16,982 nucleotides of DNA from an uncultured Veillonella sp. (GTDB lineage: Bacteria; Bacillota; Negativicutes; Veillonellales; Veillonellaceae). A program made the position numbers and the translations under genes. The stretch spans positions 1-16,982 of the forward strand of contig URSE01000020.1 in assembly GCA_900550455.1 (NCBI GenBank), read 5' to 3'. A model generated the notes under the pieces. That model was given only the letters and a program-made list of their open reading frames with translations, ran no database searches and was not told where the DNA came from. Shown here one piece after another: positions 1-7,269 of the stretch (position 1 is the first letter of the stretch; each line of letters opens with the position of its first letter).

Positions 1-1
1 T

Positions 2-25
2 AGCTAGCATCCCCCTGGCTTTTTT
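2..25 (+). terminator. possible terminator of a gene upstream of the window
   Basis: A 6-bp stem (AGCTAG at 2-7 with CTGGCT at 15-20, one G-U pair) is followed by a run of five further T. It would end a plus-strand transcript entering from the left, convergent with tmcAL. The stem is short and the left context is missing, so this is weak. I see nothing else in 1-48. Confidence 0.3.
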
Positions 26-48
26 ATGGATAGAAGCATGTGATAGGG

Positions 49-1254
49 TTATTTTTTTATGAAACGAGGGGATTGGCGGTAGTCCTGACCACCTAATCTA
101 GCTTCTTCATAGAGAAAACAGAAGCTTTGTAGGTCGCTAGCAAGGGCATCTAGGCGGAGAGATTCTTTGGTGAAAGAGTCTGCCTCTTTGTAGAAGGGAG
201 CCCATTTGTTGATTAGGGGAAGTGAGCGTTTGTATTGGCTGAGCCAAGATCGCCCATTGGGGTCAAAGGCGAGGATGCGACCATAGCATGGCCCCTTATT
301 TTGGGCTTCTACAATCAGGTCTTTGCTGATTCCAAGGAGGCTATAGGTGGCCATGCGATCTAGACGGGCATAGGTGTAGCGCTTGCTCTTGATGATCTCT
401 CGTCCTTCTTGCCAACTAGGGGCTTGGGCCCCTTGTATCCACTTATCTTCTAGCCCTTCTGTAAAATCTTGGAGCCTCTTTAATTCTTCTGGGCGCAAGC
501 GACGAGCTTGGGCTAGTACCATGTCTTGGTAACGGTCAGGATTGAGAGAAGCACCTTTGACTAGAGACTCTTCTAGCAGATTGAACACCTTGTTGGTAAA
601 GTAAGGCCTTAGGTTAGCGGCCCCGTTTTCATAGATGGCCTCTCTGAGCGCTGTTCCAGAGGGAAGGTGACTACCTAGTTCGCTAGTATGATGGTCGCTG
701 TGACGCTCGACAGGGAGTATATCCATAGTGGGGGCATAGTTTTGGATGGCCTTGATATATTCGAGTCCTAAAAGGGCATTAGGGCTGGCTAGGATGGACT
801 GGGCCTCAGGAAGGCTTTCGCCTATGGCCTGGCGGAGGGCGGTCCCATAGGCTTGACCCTCTTTGAGTAACTGGCGGCAAGAGGCTTGGACTTGGTCTTG
901 GCTTGCTATAGAAGCGACCTTTTGCAGGAGCTCCTTATCAGCTACTTCCGAACCGAAAGAAAGGGCCTGAACCCCCAAAGCCTCTAGGAGACGGACCCCC
1001 CCTCCGGCGAAGAGTTGGGCGTGGGCCGTGGCGAAGAGGGTGGGCAATTCTATGACTAGATTGGCGCCTCCTTGGACGGCCATGGTTGCTCGATCAAACT
1101 TGGAGAGGAGGGCCGGACCGCCTCGTTGGACGAAGGCCCCTGACATGACAACGATACAGATAGCATCAGGATAGGTTTTTTTGATAACCTCTAAATGGTG
1201 GGCGTGTCCCTGGTGGAAGGGGTTGTATTCAGCTATGATACCGATGGTTTTCAT
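49..1254 (-). CDS. tmcAL: tRNA(Met) cytidine acetate ligase TmcAL (YlbM family)
   Basis: The 401-aa product matches the YlbM/TmcAL family in length and layout. The family activates acetate with ATP and acetylates cytidine 34 of elongator tRNA-Met (ac4C), which keeps AUG decoding accurate. Seen in sequence: an N-terminal nucleotidyltransferase-like segment with the HxGH nucleotide-binding motif at residues 14-17 in the context NPFHQGH, the family block SGAFVQRGGPALLSKFDR (about 38-55), and an SGTALRE block near residue 200. The ATG at 1254 has GAGGAGGT just upstream on the minus strand with a short spacer, and no better start lies further in. It is transcribed divergently from the operon carrying acetate kinase, so two enzymes with acetate as a substrate share one promoter region. 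The family assignment is confident; the reaction is inferred from the family. Confidence 0.93.
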   Translation of the reverse strand: MKTIGIIAEYNPFHQGHAHHLEVIKKTYPDAICIVVMSGAFVQRGGPALLSKFDRATMAVQGGANLVIELPTLFATAHAQLFAGGGVRLLEALGVQALSFGSEVADKELLQKVASIASQDQVQASCRQLLKEGQAYGTALRQAIGESLPEAQSILASPNALLGLEYIKAIQNYAPTMDILPVERHSDHHTSELGSHLPSGTALREAIYENGAANLRPYFTNKVFNLLEESLVKGASLNPDRYQDMVLAQARRLRPEELKRLQDFTEGLEDKWIQGAQAPSWQEGREIIKSKRYTYARLDRMATYSLLGISKDLIVEAQNKGPCYGRILAFDPNGRSWLSQYKRSLPLINKWAPFYKEADSFTKESLRLDALASDLQSFCFLYEEARLGGQDYRQSPRFIKK

Positions 1255-1290
1255 GGGACCTCCTCATGGCTTATTTTTATGACTTCTTTC

Positions 1291-1320
1291 ATTATAACTT
1301 ATGTAGAATTTTTTTAACTA
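1291..1320 (-). promoter_or_regulatory. candidate promoter of tmcAL
   Basis: On the minus strand a perfect TATAAT (plus 1291-1296) has a weak -35 about 16-18 bp upstream (within 1313-1320). Transcription would start about 30 nt before the tmcAL ATG. It interlocks with the opposing promoter at 1304-1332. The -10 is convincing, the -35 is poor. Confidence 0.45.
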
Positions 1321-1332
1321 GAATGCTATAAT
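1304..1332 (+). promoter_or_regulatory. candidate promoter of the small membrane protein-ackA operon
   Basis: TAGAAT (3 of 6 matches to the -35 consensus) is followed after 17 bp by a perfect TATAAT at 1327-1332. The -10 overlaps the first possible ATG (1331) of the downstream frame. That argues that translation begins later, at the GTG at 1370. Confidence 0.5.
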
Positions 1333-1369
1333 GAACTGTAAAATTTTACATTACAAACGAGGTGAACAG

Positions 1370-1942
1370 GTGAAAGTTAAAATTAAACGCATCATCATTG
1401 CTTGTTTGCTCGGCATCATTGTACTCATTGGTATCTCCGTAGCTATGAGCCGCAACTCGGCCTTAGATACCATTAGCTATGGACACCAGGTTATCCAAGC
1501 AGGTCATTCTGAGATCAACATAGCCCTTCCATTTGAAATAGGGGGGCCACAACAGTTAGAATCTGATAATGGCTATGTAGTGGATACGTATCAGGCACCA
1601 ACGCAACATATTATCATCGATATCGAGGCATGGCAACCTGGTAGAAACCCAACCCTGCCTACGGTAGAGGCGAATGTCAAAGAGTTGACCCATCGCTTTG
1701 AACTCAACGGGGTGACGGACCTTGTGACCAAGGATGTGCAATTAGAAGGTGCTAGTGCAGTTCGCATGGAAGGTACCTATCGTAGCCGTGGCCTAACATA
1801 TCGTTTCTACCAATACGCCTTTGAAAGCAATGGCGTTTTGTGGAATATACTCTATCAGTATCCTGTTGATGATACGATAGGGGCTGACATTGTTCAGCAA
1901 ATTCAAAATCATATTCAAGTGATTCCTAAGAAAGAGGGCTAA
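1370..1942 (+). CDS. membrane-anchored extracytoplasmic protein of unknown function
   Basis: I do not recognise a named family. With the GTG start at 1370 the product is 190 aa. This start is preferred because GAGGTG lies 5 nt upstream, while the alternative ATG at 1331 sits inside the -10 box and lacks a ribosome site. The N-terminus is basic (KVKIKRI) followed by one hydrophobic segment (about residues 7-25), so it is a signal anchor or uncleaved signal peptide with the rest outside the cytoplasm. No lipobox Cys is seen. The remaining ~165 residues are mixed polar/beta-rich with an aromatic block (RSRGLTYRFYQYAFESNGV) and the pattern resembles small PsbP/DcrB-like domains, which is only an impression. 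It lies 2 nt upstream of ackA and is almost certainly cotranscribed with it. It could be a stress or envelope protein; no function is claimed. Confidence 0.8.
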   Translation: MKVKIKRIIIACLLGIIVLIGISVAMSRNSALDTISYGHQVIQAGHSEINIALPFEIGGPQQLESDNGYVVDTYQAPTQHIIIDIEAWQPGRNPTLPTVEANVKELTHRFELNGVTDLVTKDVQLEGASAVRMEGTYRSRGLTYRFYQYAFESNGVLWNILYQYPVDDTIGADIVQQIQNHIQVIPKKEG

Positions 1943-1944
1943 TA

Positions 1945-3141
1945 ATGAAAGTATTAGTAGTAAACTGCGGTTCTTCTTCCTTGAAGTACCAATTGATTGA
2001 CATGTCTAATGAAAGCGTGTTGGCACAAGGTTTGGTAGAACGCATTGGTTCTAATGTAGATGCTATCTTCACTCACAAACGTCCAAACGCTGAGAAGTAC
2101 ACCATTTCTCAACCTATGGAAAACCACAAAGTGGCCCTTACACTTGTACTCAACATCCTCGCTGACCCTGAATACGGCGTGGTTAAATCTATGGATGAAA
2201 TTGCTGCTGTAGGTCACCGTGTATTGCATGGTGGTATGAAATTTGCAAAATCCGTTGTTATCGATGAAGCTGTAATCGAAGCTATCAAAGAATGCATTCC
2301 ATTGGGCCCACTCCACAACCCAGCTAATTTGCAAGGTATCGAAGCATGCCAAGCTATCATGCCAAATACACCTCAAGTAGCTGTATTTGATACAGCCTTC
2401 CACCAAACAATGCCTGCTGAAAATTATGTATACGCATTGCCTTACGAAATGTACGAAAAACATGGCATCCGTAAATATGGCTTCCATGGTACATCCCATC
2501 GTTATGTTGCTCGTCGCGTAGCTGAAATCATGGGTAAGAAACCTGAAGATGTTAATGTTATCATCTGTCACTTGGGCAATGGCTCCTCTATGTCCGCTGT
2601 AAAAGCTGGTAAATGCTTCGATACTTCCATGGGCTTCACACCACTCGCTGGCGTTCCAATGGGCACTCGCTGTGGCGATATCGATCCTGCCATCGTTATT
2701 TACTTGCAAGATAAACTCGGTATGTCCCCAGCAGAAGTAGATACATTGATGAATAAAAAGTCTGGTGTATTGGGCATTTCTGGTGTTTCCAATGACTTCC
2801 GTTTGCTTGAAGAAGCAGCTGAAGAAGGTAACGAACGCGCTCAATTGGCTCTCGATATGTTCCACACAAAAGTTCGTGCCACTATCGGTGCTTACGCTGC
2901 TGAGTTAGGTCATGTAGATGCTATTGCATTCACAGCAGGTATCGGCGAAAACGGCATTGATAACCGTGCTGCTATCTGCCAAGGCCTTGAAGTGATCGGG
3001 GCTGAATTCGACGCTGAACTCAATAAGGTTCGTGGTGAAGAACGCGAATTCTCCAAACCAGGCTCTAAGGTTAAATTGTTCGTTGTTCCAACAAATGAAG
3101 AGTTGACTATCGCTCGCGACACTGTTGAATTGACAAAATAG
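1945..3141 (+). CDS. ackA: acetate kinase
   Basis: The 398-aa product matches acetate kinase end to end. It interconverts acetyl phosphate plus ADP with acetate plus ATP in the cytoplasm, the energy-yielding last step of acetate fermentation. Visible landmarks of the ASKHA-fold active site: N7 in VVNCGSSS, R92 in GHRVLHGG, D149 in FDTAFH, H181 in GFHGTSH, R242 in TRCGDIDP and E385 in PTNEEL, all at the positions expected from characterised acetate kinases. The ATG follows the upstream gene's stop by 2 nt, with AGAGGG as ribosome site inside the end of that gene, so translation is probably coupled. The usual partner pta (phosphotransacetylase) is not next to it here. Codon choice is visibly more uniform (AAC, CAC, GGT, GTA) than in most neighbours, as expected for a highly expressed catabolic gene. 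Confidence 0.98.
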   Translation: MKVLVVNCGSSSLKYQLIDMSNESVLAQGLVERIGSNVDAIFTHKRPNAEKYTISQPMENHKVALTLVLNILADPEYGVVKSMDEIAAVGHRVLHGGMKFAKSVVIDEAVIEAIKECIPLGPLHNPANLQGIEACQAIMPNTPQVAVFDTAFHQTMPAENYVYALPYEMYEKHGIRKYGFHGTSHRYVARRVAEIMGKKPEDVNVIICHLGNGSSMSAVKAGKCFDTSMGFTPLAGVPMGTRCGDIDPAIVIYLQDKLGMSPAEVDTLMNKKSGVLGISGVSNDFRLLEEAAEEGNERAQLALDMFHTKVRATIGAYAAELGHVDAIAFTAGIGENGIDNRAAICQGLEVIGAEFDAELNKVRGEEREFSKPGSKVKLFVVPTNEELTIARDTVELTK

Positions 3142-3152
3142 TTTAACTCCAT

Positions 3153-3179
3153 AAAAGACACTCTTCGGAGTGTCTTTTT
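3153..3179 (+). terminator. intrinsic terminator of ackA
   Basis: A perfect 11-bp stem (AAAAGACACTC with GAGTGTCTTTT) closed by a TTCG loop and ending in a run of five T. It lies 11 nt after the ackA stop. Confidence 0.92.
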
Positions 3180-3211
3180 GTTTATAACTATTTCACTAAT
3201 AGGAAAGTCGC

Positions 3212-3240
3212 TAGTCATGATAATCCCTTTTGGCTATAAT
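3212..3240 (+). promoter_or_regulatory. candidate promoter of maf
   Basis: TAGTCA (4 of 6) and a perfect TATAAT at 3235-3240 are separated by 17 bp. This gives a leader of about 60 nt before maf. It lies just after the ackA terminator, so maf starts a new transcript. Confidence 0.6.
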
Positions 3241-3306
3241 GGGGCTAAATGGAGATGGTGGAAGTGAAATAGTTTTGAATCTTATTGGATAAAAAGGAGA
3301 TTAGCT

Positions 3307-3873
3307 ATGAGTGGCCTCTATTTGGCATCTAATTCCCCGCGTCGTCATGAGCTCTTAGACCAGGTTGGGATGATTCATAGTATCGTGGCCTCTACCTATG
3401 AGGAAGCTAATGATATTTCCCAGATGAGCGTGGCAGACTTAGTTGAGTCACAGGCTTTGGGAAAGGCTCGCTGTGCTGTAGGCGTACCCCAGGATGGCAT
3501 CATTATTGGGGCGGATACCATCGTGGTTAAGGATGGAGAAATCTTGGGTAAACCTAGTTCTCAAGAAGAAGCCAAGGCCATGCTTCGCTCTTTGTCTGGG
3601 CGACAACATGCTGTTTTGACCGGTGTAGCGATTAAGCGAGGACCTAAGGAAGTAGTCTTTCATGTAACTACTAGAGTTATCTTTCGCCGGCTTATGGAGG
3701 AGGAAATTCAAGGCTATGTGGCCTCTGGAGAACCTTTGGATAAGGCTGGGGCCTATGGTATTCAAGGCATAGGTGCCCTCTGGGTGGAAGGTATTGAAGG
3801 GTCTTACACTAATGTGGTAGGCCTGCCAGTAGAAAGAGTTTACGAAGAATTAAAAAAGTTTTTGTCTGATTAG
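3307..3873 (+). CDS. maf: Maf-like nucleoside triphosphate pyrophosphatase
   Basis: The 188-aa protein is a complete Maf family member. Maf enzymes hydrolyse non-canonical or excess nucleoside triphosphates to the monophosphate and are linked to septum control and housekeeping. Motifs in order: LASNSPRRHELL (6-17), GADT (68-71), LTG (104-106), DKAGAYGIQG (145-154) and GSYTNVVGLP (165-174). The DKAGAY form of the fourth motif is that of the YhdE subgroup (dTTP/UTP and modified pyrimidine nucleotides) rather than the YceF subgroup, so a dTTP/UTP pyrophosphatase activity is the best inference. The ATG has AAAAAGGAGA upstream. It sits before radC and mreB, a common order in Firmicutes. Its own promoter and terminator isolate it here as a single-gene unit. 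The second half of a short direct repeat (TCTGATTAG, twice at 3865-3884) follows the stop. Confidence 0.95.
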   Translation: MSGLYLASNSPRRHELLDQVGMIHSIVASTYEEANDISQMSVADLVESQALGKARCAVGVPQDGIIIGADTIVVKDGEILGKPSSQEEAKAMLRSLSGRQHAVLTGVAIKRGPKEVVFHVTTRVIFRRLMEEEIQGYVASGEPLDKAGAYGIQGIGALWVEGIEGSYTNVVGLPVERVYEELKKFLSD

Positions 3874-3891
3874 TTTCTGATTAGTGGGCTT

Positions 3892-3926
3892 GCGGTATGC
3901 GGATTCGTCTGCATACCGCTTTTTTT
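3892..3926 (+). terminator. intrinsic terminator between maf and radC
   Basis: A 12-bp stem (GCGGTATGCGGA with TCTGCATACCGC, one G-U pair) with a TTCG loop, followed by seven T. Only 32 nt separate it from the radC start and no clear promoter lies in that gap, so radC may depend on read-through. Confidence 0.92.
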
Positions 3927-3958
3927 AGTAAAAACTTGTTCTTATGGAGGATATAGCT

Positions 3959-4684
3959 ATGGAAAAAGCCATATTAGACTATACAAGAAAAGTAGCGGGA
4001 CCGGTCTTAGTTAAGGACATGCAGCTAGGTGATCGTCCTCGAGAGAAGTTCCTATCCTGTGGTGGACAGGCCCTAGGTGAAGAAGAACTTCTAGCTATCT
4101 TGTTGCGAACTGGTATTAAGGGTCAATCAGCCCTAGCTTTGGGACGGCAAATCTTATCTGCCTGTGGAGGACTCAAGGGTCTTAATAAGTGGACTTGGCA
4201 AGATTTAATGCAGGTACGTGGGGTGGGAGAAGATAAGGCGGTTACCATCTGTGCAGCCATAGAGCTAGGCCGTCGTCTTAGCCAGGCTAAGGCTAGAGAA
4301 GTCCATGTAGATTTTAGCCGGTCAGAGGCAGTCGGAACGTATATGATGGAGCGACTCCGCCATGAATGGGAAGAGGTGGTAGCACTAGTCCTCCTAAACG
4401 CTCATAATGAATTGATTGGTGTGGAGACCATCAGTCGAGGAGGATTAACTACCAGTTTGGTGGAACAGAGAACCGTTTTCCGCCAAGCCATTCGCCATAA
4501 TGCGGCAGCTATTATCTTAGTTCATAATCATCCTTCTGGAGTTATTGATCCTAGCCAGAAGGATATTGATATTACCCATCTCTATCAGAAGGCAGGTATA
4601 TTGATGGGAATCCCCCTCCTTGACCATATCATCATAGGTGATGGCAGCTACTTCAGCTTGGCCGAAGGAGGCTATCTGTCATAA
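3959..4684 (+). CDS. radC: RadC family JAB/MPN-domain protein
   Basis: With the ATG at 3959 the product is 241 aa. An in-frame ATG at 3944 exists, but GGAGG at 3946-3950 is correctly placed (8 nt) only for 3959. The N-terminal part carries the family's GDRPREK and LLAILLRTG blocks and a helix-hairpin-helix-like stretch (QVRGVGEDKA, about 85-94). The C-terminal half is a JAB1/MPN metal-binding domain with an intact JAMM signature: H189, H191 in HNHPSG, then S199 and D202. The family was once called a DNA repair protein, but that role has been questioned and the true substrate is unknown; the metal site predicts a metallopeptidase-like or isopeptidase-like activity. It precedes mreB, as in many Firmicutes. 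No terminator is obvious after it, so some transcripts may run into mreB. Confidence 0.95.
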   Translation: MEKAILDYTRKVAGPVLVKDMQLGDRPREKFLSCGGQALGEEELLAILLRTGIKGQSALALGRQILSACGGLKGLNKWTWQDLMQVRGVGEDKAVTICAAIELGRRLSQAKAREVHVDFSRSEAVGTYMMERLRHEWEEVVALVLLNAHNELIGVETISRGGLTTSLVEQRTVFRQAIRHNAAAIILVHNHPSGVIDPSQKDIDITHLYQKAGILMGIPLLDHIIIGDGSYFSLAEGGYLS

Positions 4685-4740
4685 GAAATCTATTGGTTAG
4701 TTATGAAGAAAAAGAGGGATCTATGAATAGAGGCTAGCCC

Positions 4741-4769
4741 TTAAAAAAAGGGGGGAAATATGCTATTAT
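4741..4769 (+). promoter_or_regulatory. candidate promoter of the mre-mrd cluster
   Basis: TTAAAA (4 of 6) at 4741-4746 and TATTAT at 4764-4769 with a 17-bp spacer, about 27 nt before the mreB ribosome site. The region is A-rich, so chance matches are possible. Confidence 0.4.
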
Positions 4770-4802
4770 AAAATGATGAAATTATAAAGGAGAACTGTGT
4801 AA

Positions 4803-5846
4803 ATGAGTTCAATTATTTCCTCCTTTGGGAGAAATGTTTGTATAGATATGGGGACGGTAAATAGCCGTGTCTTAGTGGCTGGTAGATCGGTCATTACAGA
4901 GCCTTCAGTGGTAGCTACGGACCCTAAGCGAGAGGGGATTGTAGCCTTGGGCCAAGAGGCGGAAAACCTCATCCGTAGGACCCCTGATGAATTGGGTGAG
5001 CTCTGGCCCTTGCGCGAGGGTTTTATTGTTGATTATCGAGTGACTCATACCCTGTTGACCTACTTGATGCATAAGGCGTCTCGATCTGTTCGTCGGTCAC
5101 GGGTTTTTATCGGTGTTCCTTATGGCATGACTGATGTGGAAATTCGTGCTTTAATGGATGCGGTTATCCAAGCAGGTGCTCGTGAAACCTACTTAGTAGA
5201 TATGCCTGTAGCAGCAGCTTTAGGCTGTGATATGCCCATCTTTGATGCGGTGGGTAACATGGTGGTTGATATTGGAGGGGGAACGACAGATATCGCCGTT
5301 ATGTCTTTGGGTGGCGTGGTGGCCGCTCGTACAGTGCCTATCGGTGGCAACGATTGGAATGGAGCCATCTTTCAGTACTTGAAACAAATCTTTTCCTGTT
5401 TGGTCTCAGACATTACGGTAGAGAAGATGAAGTGCCAAAAGGGGACGGCTATAGCTCCTATGGATGCCCATGACGATGAAGAGTTCTCATTCGTGGGCCG
5501 GGATACGACCACAGGCCTAGTGGTAACCCCTTCCATCCATCAATCGGAATTGTATTCAATCTTACAAAAACCTTTGCAAAGGTTAATAGCAGAGATTAAA
5601 AATGTCATGCGACAAACACCGCCTGAACTCTTGTCAGATATTATGGAAAGAGGCATCGTTCTTACTGGTGGGGCTTCTCAATTACAAGGATTAGCTGAGC
5701 GCCTTTCAAAAGAATTGACCGTTCCTGTGCAGGTGGCGGAAGATCCTGAGAATTGTGTCATTAAAGGCCTAGCTTTAGCCGCTAAGAACCAAGGCCGTAT
5801 GAACCGCTTTATCGTAGCATCCAGAAATAGAAAGGGGAGAAATTAA
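4803..5846 (+). CDS. mreB: divergent MreB-like actin homologue
   Basis: The 347-aa product aligns along its whole length with the bacterial actin MreB, which polymerises at the membrane and guides cell-wall synthesis with MreC, MreD, RodA and PBP2. Conserved parts: phosphate-1 CIDMGTVNS (13-21), phosphate-2 VVDIGGGTTDIAV (154-166) and adenosine loop IVLTGGASQL (285-294). Several key positions are changed. The catalytic Glu of the IDEP motif (E140 in Caulobacter MreB) is Met134 here (LVDMP). The GGDxMDE loop reads GGNDWNG (181-187). The KKEIG motif reads KCQKG (210-214). The protein probably binds nucleotide but may hydrolyse it poorly or not at all. Start: ATG with AAAGGAGA nine nt upstream; an in-frame TAA sits directly before it. 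The stop overlaps mreC by 1 nt. It could be a specialised MreB with a canonical copy elsewhere in the genome. Confidence 0.93.
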   Translation: MSSIISSFGRNVCIDMGTVNSRVLVAGRSVITEPSVVATDPKREGIVALGQEAENLIRRTPDELGELWPLREGFIVDYRVTHTLLTYLMHKASRSVRRSRVFIGVPYGMTDVEIRALMDAVIQAGARETYLVDMPVAAALGCDMPIFDAVGNMVVDIGGGTTDIAVMSLGGVVAARTVPIGGNDWNGAIFQYLKQIFSCLVSDITVEKMKCQKGTAIAPMDAHDDEEFSFVGRDTTTGLVVTPSIHQSELYSILQKPLQRLIAEIKNVMRQTPPELLSDIMERGIVLTGGASQLQGLAERLSKELTVPVQVAEDPENCVIKGLALAAKNQGRMNRFIVASRNRKGRN

Positions 5847-6763
5847 TGCTTACATCGGACCGCAAGTTGGTCATCGTAGTCATTATTATGTCCATACTTC
5901 TCGCTATCTTAGGCTATGCTTGGAAGCAGCGGACTAATATTCCCTTTGTTACGGTTCCCTTAGAACGGGTGACGACGCCTTTCTTTTATGGTGCTTCTGA
6001 TGGGATCGGCCATGGTAAAACGGGGATTGCAATCATTGATGCAATCTTATTTGGTATGGATACCAATGACCAAATGGAGGCAGAGATTGCTGCCCTCAAG
6101 CAACAAAATCTCAATGCGGATGAAGTTTTGGCTGAGAATGTCCGTCTCCGCCAAATGTTAGGCTATCAGCAAAATGCCAAGCAATTCGTCATGCAGCCAG
6201 CACGGGTAGTTCTCAAGGATTACGGAACCTGGTCTAATACCTTTATCATCGATAAGGGTGCTAATGATGGTATCGCTGTAAATATGGCTGTCGTAGTACC
6301 AGCTGGCGTTGTAGGGGTGGTAACGGATGTTTATGCCGACTCAGCCCGTGTACAGACCATTGTAGATCCACGATCTGCTATTGGCGTTATAGTACAGCGG
6401 CCTGAATCGCGTGTTGCCTCTGTACTCAAGGGAAATGGCGTCAACCCATCTGAGCCAACTATGGTCAATGTGGCTAAGGAAGGGGATGTCTTGGTTGGGG
6501 ATACCCTCATTACTTCTGGCTATGGTGGGGTCTTCCCTAAAGGGCTCTTGGTTGGCCATGTAACAGGCCTTACTAATGATTCGGAAGGGTTCGTTAAGAA
6601 TGCCTCTGTAGAGACTACTGTAGACTTCCGTAAGGTAGAAGACGTCTTCGTTATCATTCGGTCTACAGCAGGACAAGCGGATAAACCTAAAGTCGAGCCT
6701 AAATTGGTGCCACAAACCAATCGGGACCAAGTAGAAGGGGCGAAAGGTGCAGTTAGCCAATGA
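5846..6763 (+). CDS. mreC: rod shape-determining protein MreC
   Basis: The 305-aa product has the MreC layout. A short cytoplasmic start is followed by one membrane helix (about residues 7-25). Next comes a heptad-rich dimerisation helix (about 75-110, with EAEIAALKQQNLNADEVLAE) and then the beta-barrel periplasmic domain (about 115-275). The barrel shows typical blocks: GTWSNTFIIDKGANDGI, MAVVVPAGVVGVV and GDTLITSGYGGVFPKGLLVG. The last ~30 residues (Lys/Pro/Gln rich) look disordered. MreC links the cytoplasmic MreB scaffold to PBP2 in the periplasm. The ATG overlaps the mreB stop (TAATG) and the TGA overlaps the mreD start (ATGA), so the three are translationally coupled. In contrast to its mreB neighbour, nothing in it looks degenerate. 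Confidence 0.95.
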   Translation: MLTSDRKLVIVVIIMSILLAILGYAWKQRTNIPFVTVPLERVTTPFFYGASDGIGHGKTGIAIIDAILFGMDTNDQMEAEIAALKQQNLNADEVLAENVRLRQMLGYQQNAKQFVMQPARVVLKDYGTWSNTFIIDKGANDGIAVNMAVVVPAGVVGVVTDVYADSARVQTIVDPRSAIGVIVQRPESRVASVLKGNGVNPSEPTMVNVAKEGDVLVGDTLITSGYGGVFPKGLLVGHVTGLTNDSEGFVKNASVETTVDFRKVEDVFVIIRSTAGQADKPKVEPKLVPQTNRDQVEGAKGAVSQ

Positions 6764-7251
6764 GATCAATTGCTTACCTATTAATCGGTCTTATGACCTT
6801 AGTCTTGCAGGGAACCTTGGTGCCGGCTCTTGTGCCTGGACCTTGGCTGCCCAATCTAATCCTCGTGTGGATTATCCTCCTAGCCGCTTTGCGATCTCGG
6901 CGGGTGGCCCTATGGACGGCTATCATTGGGGGGATCCTTCACGATACGGTGATTTCCAACTTTTTTGGCCTTCATCTATTTCCTTATGTGATTGTAGCTT
7001 ATGCCCTCTCTTCCTGGGCACCTCGTATGTATCAAGAACAATGGTATCTATCCTCCGTGACGGTGGCCCTAGGGACTCTCTTGGACGGCCTCTTGCGAAT
7101 GGGTCTCTTATGGACTATGGATACGCATTTTGCTTGTATTCCTTATTTTATGAACTTTACCCTTCCTGAAATCATTGCCAATGCCATCATTGCTATCGGT
7201 GTTCATTGGATTCTTTGGCGTTTTGCTCCAAAAGTGGAATATCGTTGGTAG
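6760..7251 (+). CDS. mreD: rod shape-determining protein MreD
   Basis: The 163-aa protein is very hydrophobic with five or six predicted membrane segments, the usual size and profile of MreD. Supporting blocks are LVPGPWLPNLILVWIILLAA near the N-terminus and GGILHDTVISNFFGLHLFPY (about 57-76), the best conserved MreD stretch. It is an inner-membrane part of the elongasome and stabilises MreC-dependent activation of PBP2-RodA. It overlaps mreC by 4 nt (ATGA). Identification rests on hydrophobic pattern, the conserved loop and position between mreC and a class B PBP. Confidence 0.93.
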   Translation: MRSIAYLLIGLMTLVLQGTLVPALVPGPWLPNLILVWIILLAALRSRRVALWTAIIGGILHDTVISNFFGLHLFPYVIVAYALSSWAPRMYQEQWYLSSVTVALGTLLDGLLRMGLLWTMDTHFACIPYFMNFTLPEIIANAIIAIGVHWILWRFAPKVEYRW

Positions 7252-7269
7252 CAGAAAGGAGCTTGTCCG

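Noticed and set aside
1331..1369. Longer N-terminus of the small membrane protein starting at ATG 1331
   Set aside because: That ATG overlaps the -10 box, so the transcript would start after it; GTG 1370 has a proper ribosome site and places the hydrophobic anchor at the true N-terminus.
1954..2865. 303-codon open frame on the minus strand inside ackA
   Set aside because: It lies fully antisense to a confidently identified, highly expressed gene, has no recognisable domain and is Cys/Phe/His rich as expected of a mirror frame.
3865..3884. Direct repeat TCTGATTAG, two copies
   Set aside because: Two 9-bp copies separated by 2 nt at the maf stop are short enough to be a local duplication and show no sign of an attachment site or mobile element.
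6747..7169. 140-codon plus-strand frame overlapping mreC end and mreD
   Set aside because: It is out of frame with mreD, lacks the hydrophobic pattern of a real protein, and mreD has the better start and coupling signal (ATGA).
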